Shown here one piece after another: positions 32,976-41,729 of a stretch of 41,803 bases of DNA (positions within the stretch are counted from its first letter, which is position 1; each line of letters starts with the position of its first letter). Under the pieces are notes generated by a model. It saw only the letters and a list, made by a program, of their open reading frames with translations. It had not been told where the DNA came from and did not search any database. The position numbers and the translations under genes are program-made. The DNA is taken from positions 1 through 41,803 of the forward strand of contig CAYRFQ010000067.1 in NCBI GenBank assembly GCA_964423615.1, written 5' to 3'. The DNA comes from CAYRFQ01 sp964423615. GTDB lineage: Bacteria; Planctomycetota; Planctomycetia; Gemmatales; Gemmataceae.

Positions 32976-35405
32976 ATGAAACGAATTCTCGTTTTTCCAA
33001 TGGTGCTTGCTTTGGTTGGTGTCGTATGGGCGAGTGGCATCTCACAAACCCAACAACAACCCAACAAGCCCCAGAAAAAAACAATCTCAGGCGACACTCG
33101 GAAGATTTCTTACACCAAAGAAATCAAACCGATCCTTTCGACGAACTGTTTTACCTGCCACGGTCCGGATAGCGAAAATCGGAAAGCTCGGCTTCGCTTG
33201 GACACTTCCGAAGGCGCCACCAAGAGACTTCGAAGTGGGTTCACTCCGATCGTACCCGGCCATCCCGAAAAGAGCGACCTGGTGGAGCGTATCTATTCGA
33301 AGTTTGACGACGAGTTGATGCCCCCACCGGAGAGCAATCACACTCTCAAAGAATCGGAAAAGGTGCTCCTCAAACAATGGATCGCTCAAGGCGCCGAATA
33401 CGAGGAGCACTGGGCTTTCGACGCTCCGAAACGACCAGCGGTTCCGAATCCGAAAAATGCCAAGTGGGCCAACAATCCGATCGACCGTTTTATCCTCGCA
33501 AAGATGCAGAAGGCTGGGCTCAATCCATCCCCCGAGGCCGACAGGTATACGCTCGCTCGTCGCGTAGCTCTCGATCTGAATGGGCTTCCCCCGCCGATGG
33601 AAATGGTCGATCGGTTCGTCAATGACAAACGTCCAAAGGCCTACGAGCGATACGTCGACGAGTTGATGGGTTTGCCTGCTTTTGGAGAACGTTGGGCCGT
33701 CGTTTGGCTCGATCTTGCTCGCTATGCCGATTCGAATGGTTATGCCAACGACAACCCGAGGACCATCTGGCGTTATCGCGACTGGGTGATCGAGGCGATC
33801 AACAAGAACATGCCGTTCGATCAATTTACGATCGAACAGCTCGCCGGGGACATGCTTTCGAATCCGACGAAAGACCAACTCATCGCCACGGCCTTCCACC
33901 GCAACACGTTAAGCAACGACGAAGGCGGGACCGACAACGAAGAGTTCCGAGTGGCAGCGGTCGTCGATCGTACGAACACGACCTTCCAAGTCTGGATGGG
34001 AATGACAATGGCGTGTGCTCAGTGCCACAACCACAAGTACGATCCACTCAGCCAGGAAGAGTACTTTCAAGTCTTTGCGATCTTCAATAATACCGAGGAT
34101 AACGATGCGGGGGACAACCGGCCTAACTTGGTCGAGTTTACCGCCAAGCAAAAGACTCAGAGGCAGAAACTCCAACAACGCATTGCCACGCTCGAAGGAC
34201 AAGCGAAGAAGGACAAAAAGAAAGCCAAAGAGATCCGCGGGCAGATCACCAAGCTCAACAAACAAGTCTCCCGGATTCGTGGCATTCCAACCCCGATCAT
34301 GCGAGAGTTGCCTGCGAATCGACGGCGAAAGACGCACATCCTGGTTCGTGGAAACTTCCTCAATAAAGGGAAGCAAGTACAACCAGGCGTCCCCGAGTTG
34401 TTCCACGATCTTCCGAAAGACAAAGCTGTCAACCGTATGACGCTCGCGCGTTGGCTGGTCGATGAGAAGAATCCCCTGACAGCGAGGGTCGCGGTGAATC
34501 GCTACTGGGAACACATCTTCGGCCAAGGGCTCGTGACGAGCAGCGAAGACTTCGGCGTCCGCGGAAAACTGCCGACGCATCCGAAGTTACTCGACTGGCT
34601 TGCCGTTGAATTCATGAAGCCGACAAAACAGACCGGGGAAGCCAAGACGCCAACGCCCTGGGACGTTCGCCGTTTGCTCAAGCTCATCGTCACGTCCGCG
34701 ACGTATCGCCAATCGTCACGCATGACTTCCGCCATTCTGAACGCCGATCCGACCAACGACTACTATGCTCGCGGACCTCGCTTCCGTGTACCTGCCGAAG
34801 CGATTCGCGACCAGGCCTTGTTCGTCAGTGGGCTTTTGAGCAACAAGATGTACGGGCCACCCGTCCGACCGCCTCGTCCGAAGCTCGGCCTGCGTGCGGC
34901 CTTCGGTGGTGGAACGGATTGGCAAACGAGTCAGGGAGCAGACAGATATCGTCGGGCCATCTACACCAAATGGCGACGCACAACCCCTTATCCTTCGATG
35001 ACGACGTTTGACGCTCCGGATCGAAATGTTTGCTCCGTCAAACGTCCCAGGACGAACACTCCGCTCCAGGCGCTTGTGGTCCTTAACGACCCGGTTTACG
35101 TCGAAGCGGCCCAGGCTTTGGGACGTCGGATGATGAAGGCGGAAGGCAAAACGATCCGCGAGAAACTCCATCACGGCTTCCGCTTGGCCCTCGTTCGTCC
35201 TCCGCAGAAGAAAGAAACCGAAAGACTCGTCCAGTTGTACGAGCGTGCGAAATCGGCTTTCGCCGAGAATCCAAAAGACGCGGTCGCCATGGCGACCGAA
35301 CCGCTTGGGGCGCTTCCCCAAGGGACCGACGCCGTCGAAGCGGCGGCGTTCACCGTTGTTGGAAATGTGTTGCTCAATCTCGACGAAATGGTACTCAAGA
35401 GGTGA
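32976..35405 (+). CDS. PSCyt1/DUF1549/DUF1553 secreted c-type cytochrome-like protein
   Basis: 809 residues. Signal peptide MKRILVFPMVLALVGVVWAS. Residues 45-140 form the planctomycete cytochrome C domain with C58-FTC-H62 and DELMPPPESNHTL; then DUF1549 (about 160-365: IDRFILAKMQKAGLNPSPEA, ACAQCHNHKYDPLSQEEYF with a second CxxCH), a Lys/Gln-rich coiled stretch (about 388-430), and DUF1553 (about 475-750: LARWLVDEKNPLTARVAVNR, PRTNTPLQALVVLNDP). Planctomycetes carry many copies; proposed roles are in polysaccharide breakdown, and none is biochemically settled. Its stop is 4 nt before the DUF1501 start, so the two form an operon. Confidence 0.95.
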   Translation: MKRILVFPMVLALVGVVWASGISQTQQQPNKPQKKTISGDTRKISYTKEIKPILSTNCFTCHGPDSENRKARLRLDTSEGATKRLRSGFTPIVPGHPEKSDLVERIYSKFDDELMPPPESNHTLKESEKVLLKQWIAQGAEYEEHWAFDAPKRPAVPNPKNAKWANNPIDRFILAKMQKAGLNPSPEADRYTLARRVALDLNGLPPPMEMVDRFVNDKRPKAYERYVDELMGLPAFGERWAVVWLDLARYADSNGYANDNPRTIWRYRDWVIEAINKNMPFDQFTIEQLAGDMLSNPTKDQLIATAFHRNTLSNDEGGTDNEEFRVAAVVDRTNTTFQVWMGMTMACAQCHNHKYDPLSQEEYFQVFAIFNNTEDNDAGDNRPNLVEFTAKQKTQRQKLQQRIATLEGQAKKDKKKAKEIRGQITKLNKQVSRIRGIPTPIMRELPANRRRKTHILVRGNFLNKGKQVQPGVPELFHDLPKDKAVNRMTLARWLVDEKNPLTARVAVNRYWEHIFGQGLVTSSEDFGVRGKLPTHPKLLDWLAVEFMKPTKQTGEAKTPTPWDVRRLLKLIVTSATYRQSSRMTSAILNADPTNDYYARGPRFRVPAEAIRDQALFVSGLLSNKMYGPPVRPPRPKLGLRAAFGGGTDWQTSQGADRYRRAIYTKWRRTTPYPSMTTFDAPDRNVCSVKRPRTNTPLQALVVLNDPVYVEAAQALGRRMMKAEGKTIREKLHHGFRLALVRPPQKKETERLVQLYERAKSAFAENPKDAVAMATEPLGALPQGTDAVEAAAFTVVGNVLLNLDEMVLKR

Positions 35406-35409
35406 TCTG

Positions 35410-36867
35410 GTGACCGCACATACGAACTACCTAACGAACATCACCCGCCGACATTTTCTGCGGGATTGTCCCATTGGGTTGGGAGCTTTGGCTTTCGCCA
35501 TGCTCAACGGCGAGACCAGCGCGGCCAATCGCCAGCGACAACAGTCCGTCAATCCGCAGGAACCAAAGCGACCGGACTTTCCGCCCAAGGTCAAAAACGT
35601 TATCTACTTGCACATGGCCGGATCGCCTCCGCATCTGGACATGTTCGATCACAAACCGATCCTGTCAGAACGGAACGGGCAGAATTGTCCGGACGAGTAC
35701 ATCCGTGGCCGACGGTTTGCGTTCACTCGAGGCGTTCCGAAGTTACTCGGCACGCCCCACAACTTTAGCCAGCACGGCCAGAGTGGTGCTTGGGTGTCGG
35801 ATGTGTGTCCGAACCTGGCCAGCGTTGCAGACGAACTGACGTTCATCAAGTCGATGCACAGCGACCAGTTCAATCACGCTCCTGCTCAACTTTTGCTCTA
35901 CACTGGCGGGCCTCAATTCGGCCGACCATCGATGGGTTCGTGGGTCACCTACGGTCTCGGGTCGGAAAGTCAGAATTTACCCGGCTTCATCGTCTTGATT
36001 TCGGGCGGGACGAATCCGAGTGCCGGAAATGCTCTTTGGAACAGCGCATTCTTGCCTTCGATTTATCAAGGGGTTCAGTGTCGTTCGCAGGGTGATCCTG
36101 TGCTCTACGTGTCGAACCCTCGTGGCATGAATCGACAAATGCGGCGACTCAGCCTCGATGCCCTGCGCGACCTCAACGAGATGCAAGGGAGTGAACTCGG
36201 CCATCCGGAGACGCAAACGCGAATCGCCCAATACGAACTGGCTTACCGGATGCAGGCGGCCGTTCCGGATGTGATGAACATCGGCCGCGAACCGCGTAAC
36301 GTCCTCGATGAATACGGCGCTCAACCGGGTGGTGCGAGCCTAGCCAACAATTGTTTGTTGGCCCGTCGACTCGTCGAGCGGGGCGTTCGATTCGTTCAGT
36401 TATTCGACTGGGGTTGGGACTTCCACGGCACGAGTAACGCAACGGCTCTTGGGCCAGGACTTCGGAACAAGTGTGCGACGATGGATAAGCCCGTTGCCGC
36501 ATTGCTTCGGGACTTGAAGCGACGCGGACTCCTCGAAGAAACATTGGTCGTATGGGGTGGCGAGTTTGGCCGCACTCCATTCCAAGAAGGACGAACGGCC
36601 CGTAGCAACCGCATGGGTCGGGACCATCACCCTCATTGTTTCACAATGTGGATGGCTGGTGGTGGTCTGAAACCCGGAATGAGTTATGGCGAGTCCGACG
36701 AATTTGGATTCGAAGTCGGCGAAAACCCCGTCCACCCGCACGATCTGCAGGCGACCATCTTGCACCTGCTCGGGTTGAACCACTTGCGTTTGACGCATCG
36801 ATATCAAGGACGGGATTTCCGGCTGACGGACGTGGGTGGCAATTTGATTCGAGATATCTTGGCGTAA
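35410..36867 (+). CDS. DUF1501 family Tat-exported protein
   Basis: 485 residues from the GTG at 35410, with AGAGG 7 nt upstream and 4 bp after the previous stop. The twin-arginine signal TRRHFLRDCPIGLGALAF shows folded export. Typical DUF1501 phrases follow: VIYLHMAGSPPHLDMFDHKP, SMHSDQFNHAPAQLLLYTGG, WGGEFGRTPF, RDHHPHCFTMWMAGGG and HPHDLQATILHLLGL. The fold belongs to the alkaline phosphatase/sulfatase superfamily, and the His/Asp-rich C-terminal motifs suggest a metal site. Pairing with the DUF1549/DUF1553 gene upstream is constant in planctomycetes and implies a joint task. Confidence 0.95.
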   Translation: MTAHTNYLTNITRRHFLRDCPIGLGALAFAMLNGETSAANRQRQQSVNPQEPKRPDFPPKVKNVIYLHMAGSPPHLDMFDHKPILSERNGQNCPDEYIRGRRFAFTRGVPKLLGTPHNFSQHGQSGAWVSDVCPNLASVADELTFIKSMHSDQFNHAPAQLLLYTGGPQFGRPSMGSWVTYGLGSESQNLPGFIVLISGGTNPSAGNALWNSAFLPSIYQGVQCRSQGDPVLYVSNPRGMNRQMRRLSLDALRDLNEMQGSELGHPETQTRIAQYELAYRMQAAVPDVMNIGREPRNVLDEYGAQPGGASLANNCLLARRLVERGVRFVQLFDWGWDFHGTSNATALGPGLRNKCATMDKPVAALLRDLKRRGLLEETLVVWGGEFGRTPFQEGRTARSNRMGRDHHPHCFTMWMAGGGLKPGMSYGESDEFGFEVGENPVHPHDLQATILHLLGLNHLRLTHRYQGRDFRLTDVGGNLIRDILA

Positions 36868-36926
36868 GCCGAACCCATTGTGTGCTCATCGAGATTCGGT
36901 GCTCGCCACCAAATCTCGATCCAACT

Positions 36927-36951
36927 TTCGGCCGCGTTCTTCGCGGCCGAA
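36927..36951 (+). terminator. Hairpin after the DUF1501 gene
   Basis: Perfect 10-bp stem TTCGGCCGCG (36927-36936) with CGCGGCCGAA (36942-36951) and a 5-nt loop, 60 nt after the stop. The T-run is short (TTCCTC). Confidence 0.6.
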
Positions 36952-36982
36952 TTCCTCGTGAAGGCGTTGGACTACGCCCCGC

Positions 36983-37295
36983 TCAAACCAATCTCGTGAC
37001 ATCTCCATGCATCAGTTGTACCTGTAAACCAACGTCCAGGACAACTTTCGTCGGGTCTGGTTGGTTGCTTCTTTGGAGACGCTGGAGCAATAGTTCAAAG
37101 TTCGACCCCGTAACAGGGATTCGCTCGTAATGCTTGGGCGATGTTGTTGACACCCAGATCAAGCAGCCAACCGATCACCGCGTTTTGTAACTCGGCCAAT
37201 GCTTCCTGTGGCCTGACCGGACTGAATCTTGACTCCATCCGAAACGGTCTAACGAACACAAGCTTTTTCGTATGCCGAAAAAACCAACAACACAC
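36983..37295 (-). pseudogene. Possible frameshifted gene remnant
   Basis: Two minus-strand frames look coding in turn. From about 37238 to 37095 one frame reads RPQEALAELQNAVIGWLLDL then GVNNIAQALR. The adjacent frame then continues to a TGA at 36983 as HYERIPVTGSNFELLLQRLQ and DPTKVVLDVGLQVQLMHGDV. The switch near 37120-37150 would need one frameshift. There is no start with a ribosome site and no family recognised, so this may be chance. Confidence 0.25.
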
Positions 37296-37357
37296 GACCT
37301 CAACTGCGGGTTAGCCCGAGGGTTTGAGAGTCGATGGACTACTGCGCGACGCCCTGA

Positions 37358-38257
37358 TCAAAATAAATGTGCGAGAATCGCCGGCAGTGGAGGTCTCTCT
37401 TTGTGGACTCCGAGACCGGGCTGCTTTGCGAGGATACCCACCTGATATTCGTACCCTAATGCTGTTGCCACCGGAGCCACTTCGGCTTCAAATTCCGCGG
37501 ACTCTTTTGGAGTCCAATCCATGAACAGTCTCGGAGTATTGGGCCCCGCGTTCGGACGTGTTTGTACCAGCTCGGAAAAGGTGTCGCGATCGACCTGGGA
37601 ACGCCAACCAAAATGGTGAGCGATTTCTTGATACTCGTCGAAATCGAGCTCTTCCAACCGTACGACTCGGCAATGGGACTTCGGCAATCGATGGAATTGT
37701 TCCAGGATCGCGCGGTTACGGGCTTGCCAAAACCAGGCAAGACGCCCGATCTGTGTGAGACCGGCCCATCGTTCGAATTCCGGCCCGTTCGGAATGTTTC
37801 GGCCAAGAAAATGGCGAGCTTCCTCACTCCCCGCGTGGCTCGGTGGGAGCGTTGTGTCGGAGCGAACTGGTGTCCGTAAGAACCATCCCCGCACCGCAAA
37901 CGAGGCGACCGTTTCGGCGGGGCTCCGCACCAGCAAAAGGAAGCGAGCCCGAAATCGGTCATAAAGCTCTTCCAGCGAATGCGACAACAAGGCGCTGCTC
38001 TCGAAAGAAAACCGATGCGTTTCGAGGTCAGGACGGATCTCGGATTCCTTGGCGTGGAGGAAGCCTTCCGAATCGATGGGAATGTTGTGCCATTTGCAAA
38101 ACATGTGAAATGTCGCAGCAAGGCGCTCTCGCTCGTGTGCAGCCGCCACTTCTGGCTCGCGGTCGACGACTTCGGCAAGAAAGGTCGTCCCACATCGTCC
38201 GGTCCCAACGCAGAAACCGACTCGACCTTCGTAGTTGGTGTTGGTTTGGTTACTCAT
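37358..38257 (-). CDS. Sulfotransferase-like protein
   Basis: 299 residues from the ATG at 38257; four more residues are possible from an upstream TTG. The N-terminal strand-loop-helix VGFCVGTGRCGTTFLAEVVD (about 13-32) is the 5'-phosphosulfate loop of PAPS-dependent sulfotransferases, in the CGTT variant of GRSGTT. A later segment, RFLLLVRSPAETVASFAVRG, matches the 3'-phosphate-binding motif (R-x-P-x-x-x-x-x-S). It is soluble, with no signal. It would transfer sulfate from PAPS to a sugar, lipid or tyrosine; the acceptor is unknown. It starts 47 nt after the LRR gene and so looks like the last gene of the operon 40598-37358. Confidence 0.82.
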   Translation of the reverse strand: MSNQTNTNYEGRVGFCVGTGRCGTTFLAEVVDREPEVAAAHERERLAATFHMFCKWHNIPIDSEGFLHAKESEIRPDLETHRFSFESSALLSHSLEELYDRFRARFLLLVRSPAETVASFAVRGWFLRTPVRSDTTLPPSHAGSEEARHFLGRNIPNGPEFERWAGLTQIGRLAWFWQARNRAILEQFHRLPKSHCRVVRLEELDFDEYQEIAHHFGWRSQVDRDTFSELVQTRPNAGPNTPRLFMDWTPKESAEFEAEVAPVATALGYEYQVGILAKQPGLGVHKERPPLPAILAHLF

Positions 38258-38304
38258 TGGCTCTATCAAGGTGGGGCCGAAGGTTGGTCTTGGTTCTCTG
38301 GAAA

Positions 38305-39792
38305 TTAAAAGGGAATGGAGGACTCATCCTCCGGAAACCATTGGTCTTTCACGTCCAGGAAAGCCAGTCGTTTCCCCAACGGAGATTTTTTCAAGACCGC
38401 CACACCATCTTGACCGATATGGTTGTATTGAAGCCGCAAGCACATGAGGTTCTGCAAGTGTTTCGAACTGGCCAACGCCTTCGTCCCAGGAGCCTTCACT
38501 TGATTCGTGCTCAGGTCTAATTTCAGTAAAGTGTTGGAAGACGGAGAAAGCCCCAAACGCCCCAATCCCTCGTCGCCGAGATTGTTGTTATCTAATTGGA
38601 GTGTGTGTAAGTGCCTGGGGCTTGCCTCAAGCAGAACCATCAATCCATCGGGACCGAACGAGTTCTCGTTCACATTGAGCTTGCGTAGGCTATCGAGAAA
38701 CGGTGCTTTTGCCAGTTCGTGTGCTGCACTGAGGTCCATCTCGCACCGGTCGATCTCCAAAACCTTGAGTTCGGCAAGACAATTCGCCCTCCTCAGATCT
38801 GCCATCCCGAGTGTCTGAAGCCAGTTTTCCCCGAGGTCCAGAACATCCAGCCTGAGGTCCTGGTGAGCCGACCCAAATTCCTGCATGACTTGTCCATCAA
38901 GATCGTTATCACGCAAATACAGTTTGCGTAAGCCTCGCGTGTTGGGCGAGCGAAGCAGGGCCTGGACGCCTTCTCGCTTCACGTTATTACCAGACAACTT
39001 CAACGACCGCAGCTTCGGCATTCCCTTCCAGGCAACCAAGGCCTTCACCCCGGCAGTATCCATGATCGGGTCCTCAGCGTAGCGACTCCAGCTTCCGGAT
39101 TCCGACAGGTCGAGTTCTTCCAAATTCGTGAGCGAAGGCGCACGGAGGAGCGCTGCAACGCCGGTGTTGCCGATGGAATTATGCGGCACTCCCAGGGTCG
39201 TCAAATGACCCAGATGAGGAGATAGGACCAACCTCTGAAAGCCTTCGGGGCCAAGGCTACATTTTGGCAAGTTCAGGACTCGGAGAGTCGTCAGCAACGG
39301 CGCGTCGGCCAATCGTTCGACTTCTGGAAGGGCAACGAGGTTTTTCTGGATCGACAGTTCTCGTAATCCGGGTATGGGTTCGGTCCTTTCGATGGCTTCC
39401 GAGCCCCGTGGCCATCGCGTTTTCACGGCTTCAATCGGGGCAGCGTCCCAACAGGCTTCACGCTCTTTTCGAAAGACGGCCATGTTGGAAAAAATGGCCG
39501 TCGCGATAAAACCTCTACGAAACATGCCCCAAGTGATCCCCGGAATTTGAGGTAATTCCGCTTTCCACTCGTTCCCGTTTTTCTGGATCAACTGGTCGGC
39601 GCGAATCTCGAGCCGGACTCGTCGGGAGTCCCATTCTGGGAGTTGGGCTTGCTCGATCTGTACACGAATGAACTCCGCGCGTTCGGCGTCACCTTCCTCT
39701 TCAAGCCAGTCGGCGTAGATCAGACGTTTTGCATCATCGTCGGGGTGTTGAAGGACGGATTCCAACAGCCCTCGTCCCTTCGTTTCGCTCAC
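38305..39792 (-). CDS. TIGR02996 domain plus leucine-rich repeat protein
   Basis: 495 residues from the GTG at 39792, which overlaps the stop of the upstream gene (GTGA). The first 50 residues (LLESVLQHPDDDAKRLIYAD then WLEEEGDAERAEFIRVQ) are the TIGR02996 companion domain almost confined to Gemmataceae and Myxococcales. A linker follows to about residue 130, then a series of ribonuclease-inhibitor-type LRRs (LRVLNLPKCSLGPEGFQRL, LRSLKLSGNNVKREGVQALL, LHTLQLDNNNLGDEGLGRLG), roughly 10-12 repeats. It is cytosolic and probably a protein-binding scaffold. A frame continues 5' of the GTG, but that is antisense-like and rejected. Confidence 0.88.
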   Translation of the reverse strand: MSETKGRGLLESVLQHPDDDAKRLIYADWLEEEGDAERAEFIRVQIEQAQLPEWDSRRVRLEIRADQLIQKNGNEWKAELPQIPGITWGMFRRGFIATAIFSNMAVFRKEREACWDAAPIEAVKTRWPRGSEAIERTEPIPGLRELSIQKNLVALPEVERLADAPLLTTLRVLNLPKCSLGPEGFQRLVLSPHLGHLTTLGVPHNSIGNTGVAALLRAPSLTNLEELDLSESGSWSRYAEDPIMDTAGVKALVAWKGMPKLRSLKLSGNNVKREGVQALLRSPNTRGLRKLYLRDNDLDGQVMQEFGSAHQDLRLDVLDLGENWLQTLGMADLRRANCLAELKVLEIDRCEMDLSAAHELAKAPFLDSLRKLNVNENSFGPDGLMVLLEASPRHLHTLQLDNNNLGDEGLGRLGLSPSSNTLLKLDLSTNQVKAPGTKALASSKHLQNLMCLRLQYNHIGQDGVAVLKKSPLGKRLAFLDVKDQWFPEDESSIPF

Positions 39793-40598
39793 GGTAGTTG
39801 CTCCAAAATGGGGTCGAGTCTTTCGGAGATGTTGGCGACGACTCCCAAGAGATCTGGTGGTACTTCCTGGTCGTTCGACGTTCGGACAAAATCGTGCCAC
39901 CGCGCCGCGGACGTTTTCGTCGTCCACCAGGAATGCTGGCGAAAGAGCGAGCGAGCGTCGTCGATTGTGTCCCCGCGGCTGGTGAAAGAAACTTCAATTG
40001 CGGCCGTAAGATCGTCGAGATTCATCGGCATGTGCCGCAGGAGCAAACGGATATCGTTAATATCCTTGGGCCGCCAGTGCCGTCTTCCCATCTGCAACAG
40101 GGCATGGAGTTTTCGGCCCAGGATCGTCTCCGGTCGGCACATCCAAAGAGACGCAGTCAATCCACAACCCAACATCGGGTACTCACCAAGCTCCGGTTCC
40201 GGAACGAGAGGTTCCCCGAACGTAACGTCGACGCTGAACTCCTCTTCGATTCCATCGACTTCACCGGCGCCGAACAACCGCACGCCGGGAAAGTTGGTGT
40301 GCAACCAAATGCCCTCGGCCCGGAACCTTTCGTGGTCGAGGATTACTCCGTCGTCGAACCCACGATCGGAAAGAAGAGGGACAAACCGTCTTGCGGTCTC
40401 GTCGACACTGAACGGAAAGGTGGCGACCACATCGACGTCGTTGGCCAAACGGAGAAGCGGGCGAAACCACAGCCGCATCAACATCCCACCTCGAAGAATG
40501 AATTGATGAGCTTCTGGGAGTCGCGCCAACCGCAGCAAAATCCCTTCCAGGAGTCGGTGGTGAATTTGTTCTAGAAAAATGTTTTGGCTGTCGTCCAT
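39789..40598 (-). CDS. AbiEii-like nucleotidyltransferase
   Basis: 269 residues. The N-terminal half shows the AbiEii/DUF1814 pattern: HQFILRGGMLMRLWF (a GG-x-x-x-R helix) and LANDVDVVATF with the D-x-D metal-binding pair, then TILGRKLHALLQMGRRHWRP, KDINDIRLLL, the family K-x-x-A-L...R...KD-x-x-D motif. AbiEii toxins are GTP/NTP-transferases normally paired with an AbiEi antitoxin encoded just upstream. No such gene is present here; instead the next gene is an LRR protein overlapping by 4 bp. It may therefore be an adapted nucleotidyltransferase or an antitoxin-free solo. Confidence 0.78.
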   Translation of the reverse strand: MDDSQNIFLEQIHHRLLEGILLRLARLPEAHQFILRGGMLMRLWFRPLLRLANDVDVVATFPFSVDETARRFVPLLSDRGFDDGVILDHERFRAEGIWLHTNFPGVRLFGAGEVDGIEEEFSVDVTFGEPLVPEPELGEYPMLGCGLTASLWMCRPETILGRKLHALLQMGRRHWRPKDINDIRLLLRHMPMNLDDLTAAIEVSFTSRGDTIDDARSLFRQHSWWTTKTSAARWHDFVRTSNDQEVPPDLLGVVANISERLDPILEQLP

Positions 40599-40650
40599 GT
40601 CCGCAGTATACGGCTCTGGCCAACGACGCGCCTAGCTCAGAAGGGAACAC

Positions 40651-40707
40651 AGAACAGGGAAAAGAACAGACTTTGTTTTCTGTTCCCTCTCTTCTTTTCC
40701 CTGTTCT
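40651..40707. terminator. Pyrimidine/purine hairpin downstream of the TPR gene
   Basis: AGAACAGGGAAAAGA (40651-40665) pairs perfectly with TCTTTTCCCTGTTCT (40693-40707). An alternative inner stem GAACAGA/TCTGTTC (40664-40670/40679-40685) is possible. It resembles the hairpin on the other side of the TPR gene. Confidence 0.65.
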
Positions 40708-40755
40708 CTCTCTTGCCTGTTGTCCCTCGACGTTCTGGCAGCTTTCTGCGCCCGC

Positions 40756-41604
40756 CTAGGCCCCTGGTTGCCCGAGTTGGAGAGAATGCGGCGGAATTGG
40801 AAATGTGGCGTTGTTAGAGGTAGCTTCTTGCCGGAAAAGGTGATTTGGCTGTGGAGATTCGTTGTTCAGTGTCGCCAACAGAGCCTGGGCTTCACTCATC
40901 TGACGATCGTGTCGCAGGGCGAGGATGGCGTGCTGTTTCGCCTCCTCATAGCGGTGTGTGTGCTTGAGCATTCGGGCCACGTTATAGTGAGCTTGGGCTG
41001 GCCCTTGAATCCGGATCAGGACATCGAGAGCCTCACTCGCGCGACCGGCCCGAGCCAGACAATGCCCCAGCGTGGCTGTTATGGATCGGTCATTGGGGTT
41101 GGCTTTTTCGGCTTTCCGGAAGCACGAGATAGCGAGGTCGAAGTTCTTGGCACGGCAATTCGTCATTCCGTAGTCATACCAAACTTTAGCGTTTTGCGGA
41201 TGCTTCTTGAGGGCTTCTTTATACATTTCGAAGGCCCGAGGATACTCTTGCAACTTGGCGTGAACTCGTCCCAACCCAAGATAGCCTTCGACGTTATCGG
41301 GGGTTTGCTCGAGTGCTTGACTATAGGCCTTCTGGGCGTCAGCGAGCAATCCCTCTTTCTCCAGAGTCGTCAGTTTCGGCGCCTGGGATTGGTCTTCTCG
41401 CAATTTTCCCAGGGCGATGAGGACCCTTGGGGGAATCGGTTTCTTTTTATCGGACTTCTTGAACCACCCGAAACCACCAGAGCGTCGAGCCTCGGGAGAT
41501 GGAATGGCTCCCCGCGTCACTGGCTTGGAGGTGGTGGCACACCCAACAGCCTGAAGACATAGACCCAAAACGAGCAGGAGCAACTTACCCTTTAGATTTC
41601 CCAT
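40756..41604 (-). CDS. TPR-repeat lipoprotein
   Basis: 282 residues. The signal MGNLKGKLLLLVLGLCLQAV ends in a lipobox, QAVGC with C22, so it is lipid-anchored. A basic segment (WFKKSDKKKPIPPRV) precedes four to five tetratricopeptide repeats from about residue 78 to 245 (AQKAYSQALEQTPDNVEGYL, AFEMYKEALKKHPQNAKVWY, AISCFRKAEKANPNDRSITA, AKQHAILALRHDRQMSEAQA). TPRs mediate protein contacts, and lipoproteins of this kind often serve in envelope assembly or secretion. GGTGAG is just upstream of the start. It is bracketed by two similar hairpins and so appears to be a self-contained unit. Confidence 0.9.
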   Translation of the reverse strand: MGNLKGKLLLLVLGLCLQAVGCATTSKPVTRGAIPSPEARRSGGFGWFKKSDKKKPIPPRVLIALGKLREDQSQAPKLTTLEKEGLLADAQKAYSQALEQTPDNVEGYLGLGRVHAKLQEYPRAFEMYKEALKKHPQNAKVWYDYGMTNCRAKNFDLAISCFRKAEKANPNDRSITATLGHCLARAGRASEALDVLIRIQGPAQAHYNVARMLKHTHRYEEAKQHAILALRHDRQMSEAQALLATLNNESPQPNHLFRQEATSNNATFPIPPHSLQLGQPGA

Positions 41605-41651
41605 TGTCTCACCTTCCCTGGTGAAAGAGTCAACAGAGGGAACAGGTGACA

Positions 41652-41698
41652 GGGAGCAACAACAGAAGAAATTGAATTTTTCCTCTGTTGTTGCTCCC
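41652..41698. repeat. Hairpin upstream of the TPR gene, related to the one downstream
   Basis: GGGAGCAACAACAGA (41652-41666) and TCTGTTGTTGCTCCC (41684-41698) pair perfectly over 15 bp with a 17-nt A/T-rich loop. GGGAACAGG and CCCTGTTTCCTGTCCCC extend imperfectly on the outside. It lies just after the stop of the gene entering from the right. Confidence 0.65.
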
Positions 41699-41729
41699 CG
41701 TTCCCTGTTTCCTGTCCCCTGTCCATCTT

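Larger units (their letters stand above)
36868..37357. other. Intergenic stretch with a hairpin and a possible gene remnant
   Basis: 490 bases. A terminator-like hairpin is at 36927-36951. Protein-like sequence is spread over two minus-strand frames at 36983-37295 (listed separately). Nothing else was identified. Confidence 0.45.

Noticed and set aside
39793..39927. 5' extension of the LRR gene
   Set aside because: This part overlaps the nucleotidyltransferase gene in another frame; the GTG at 39792 gives the standard TIGR02996 N-terminus and a GTGA overlap.
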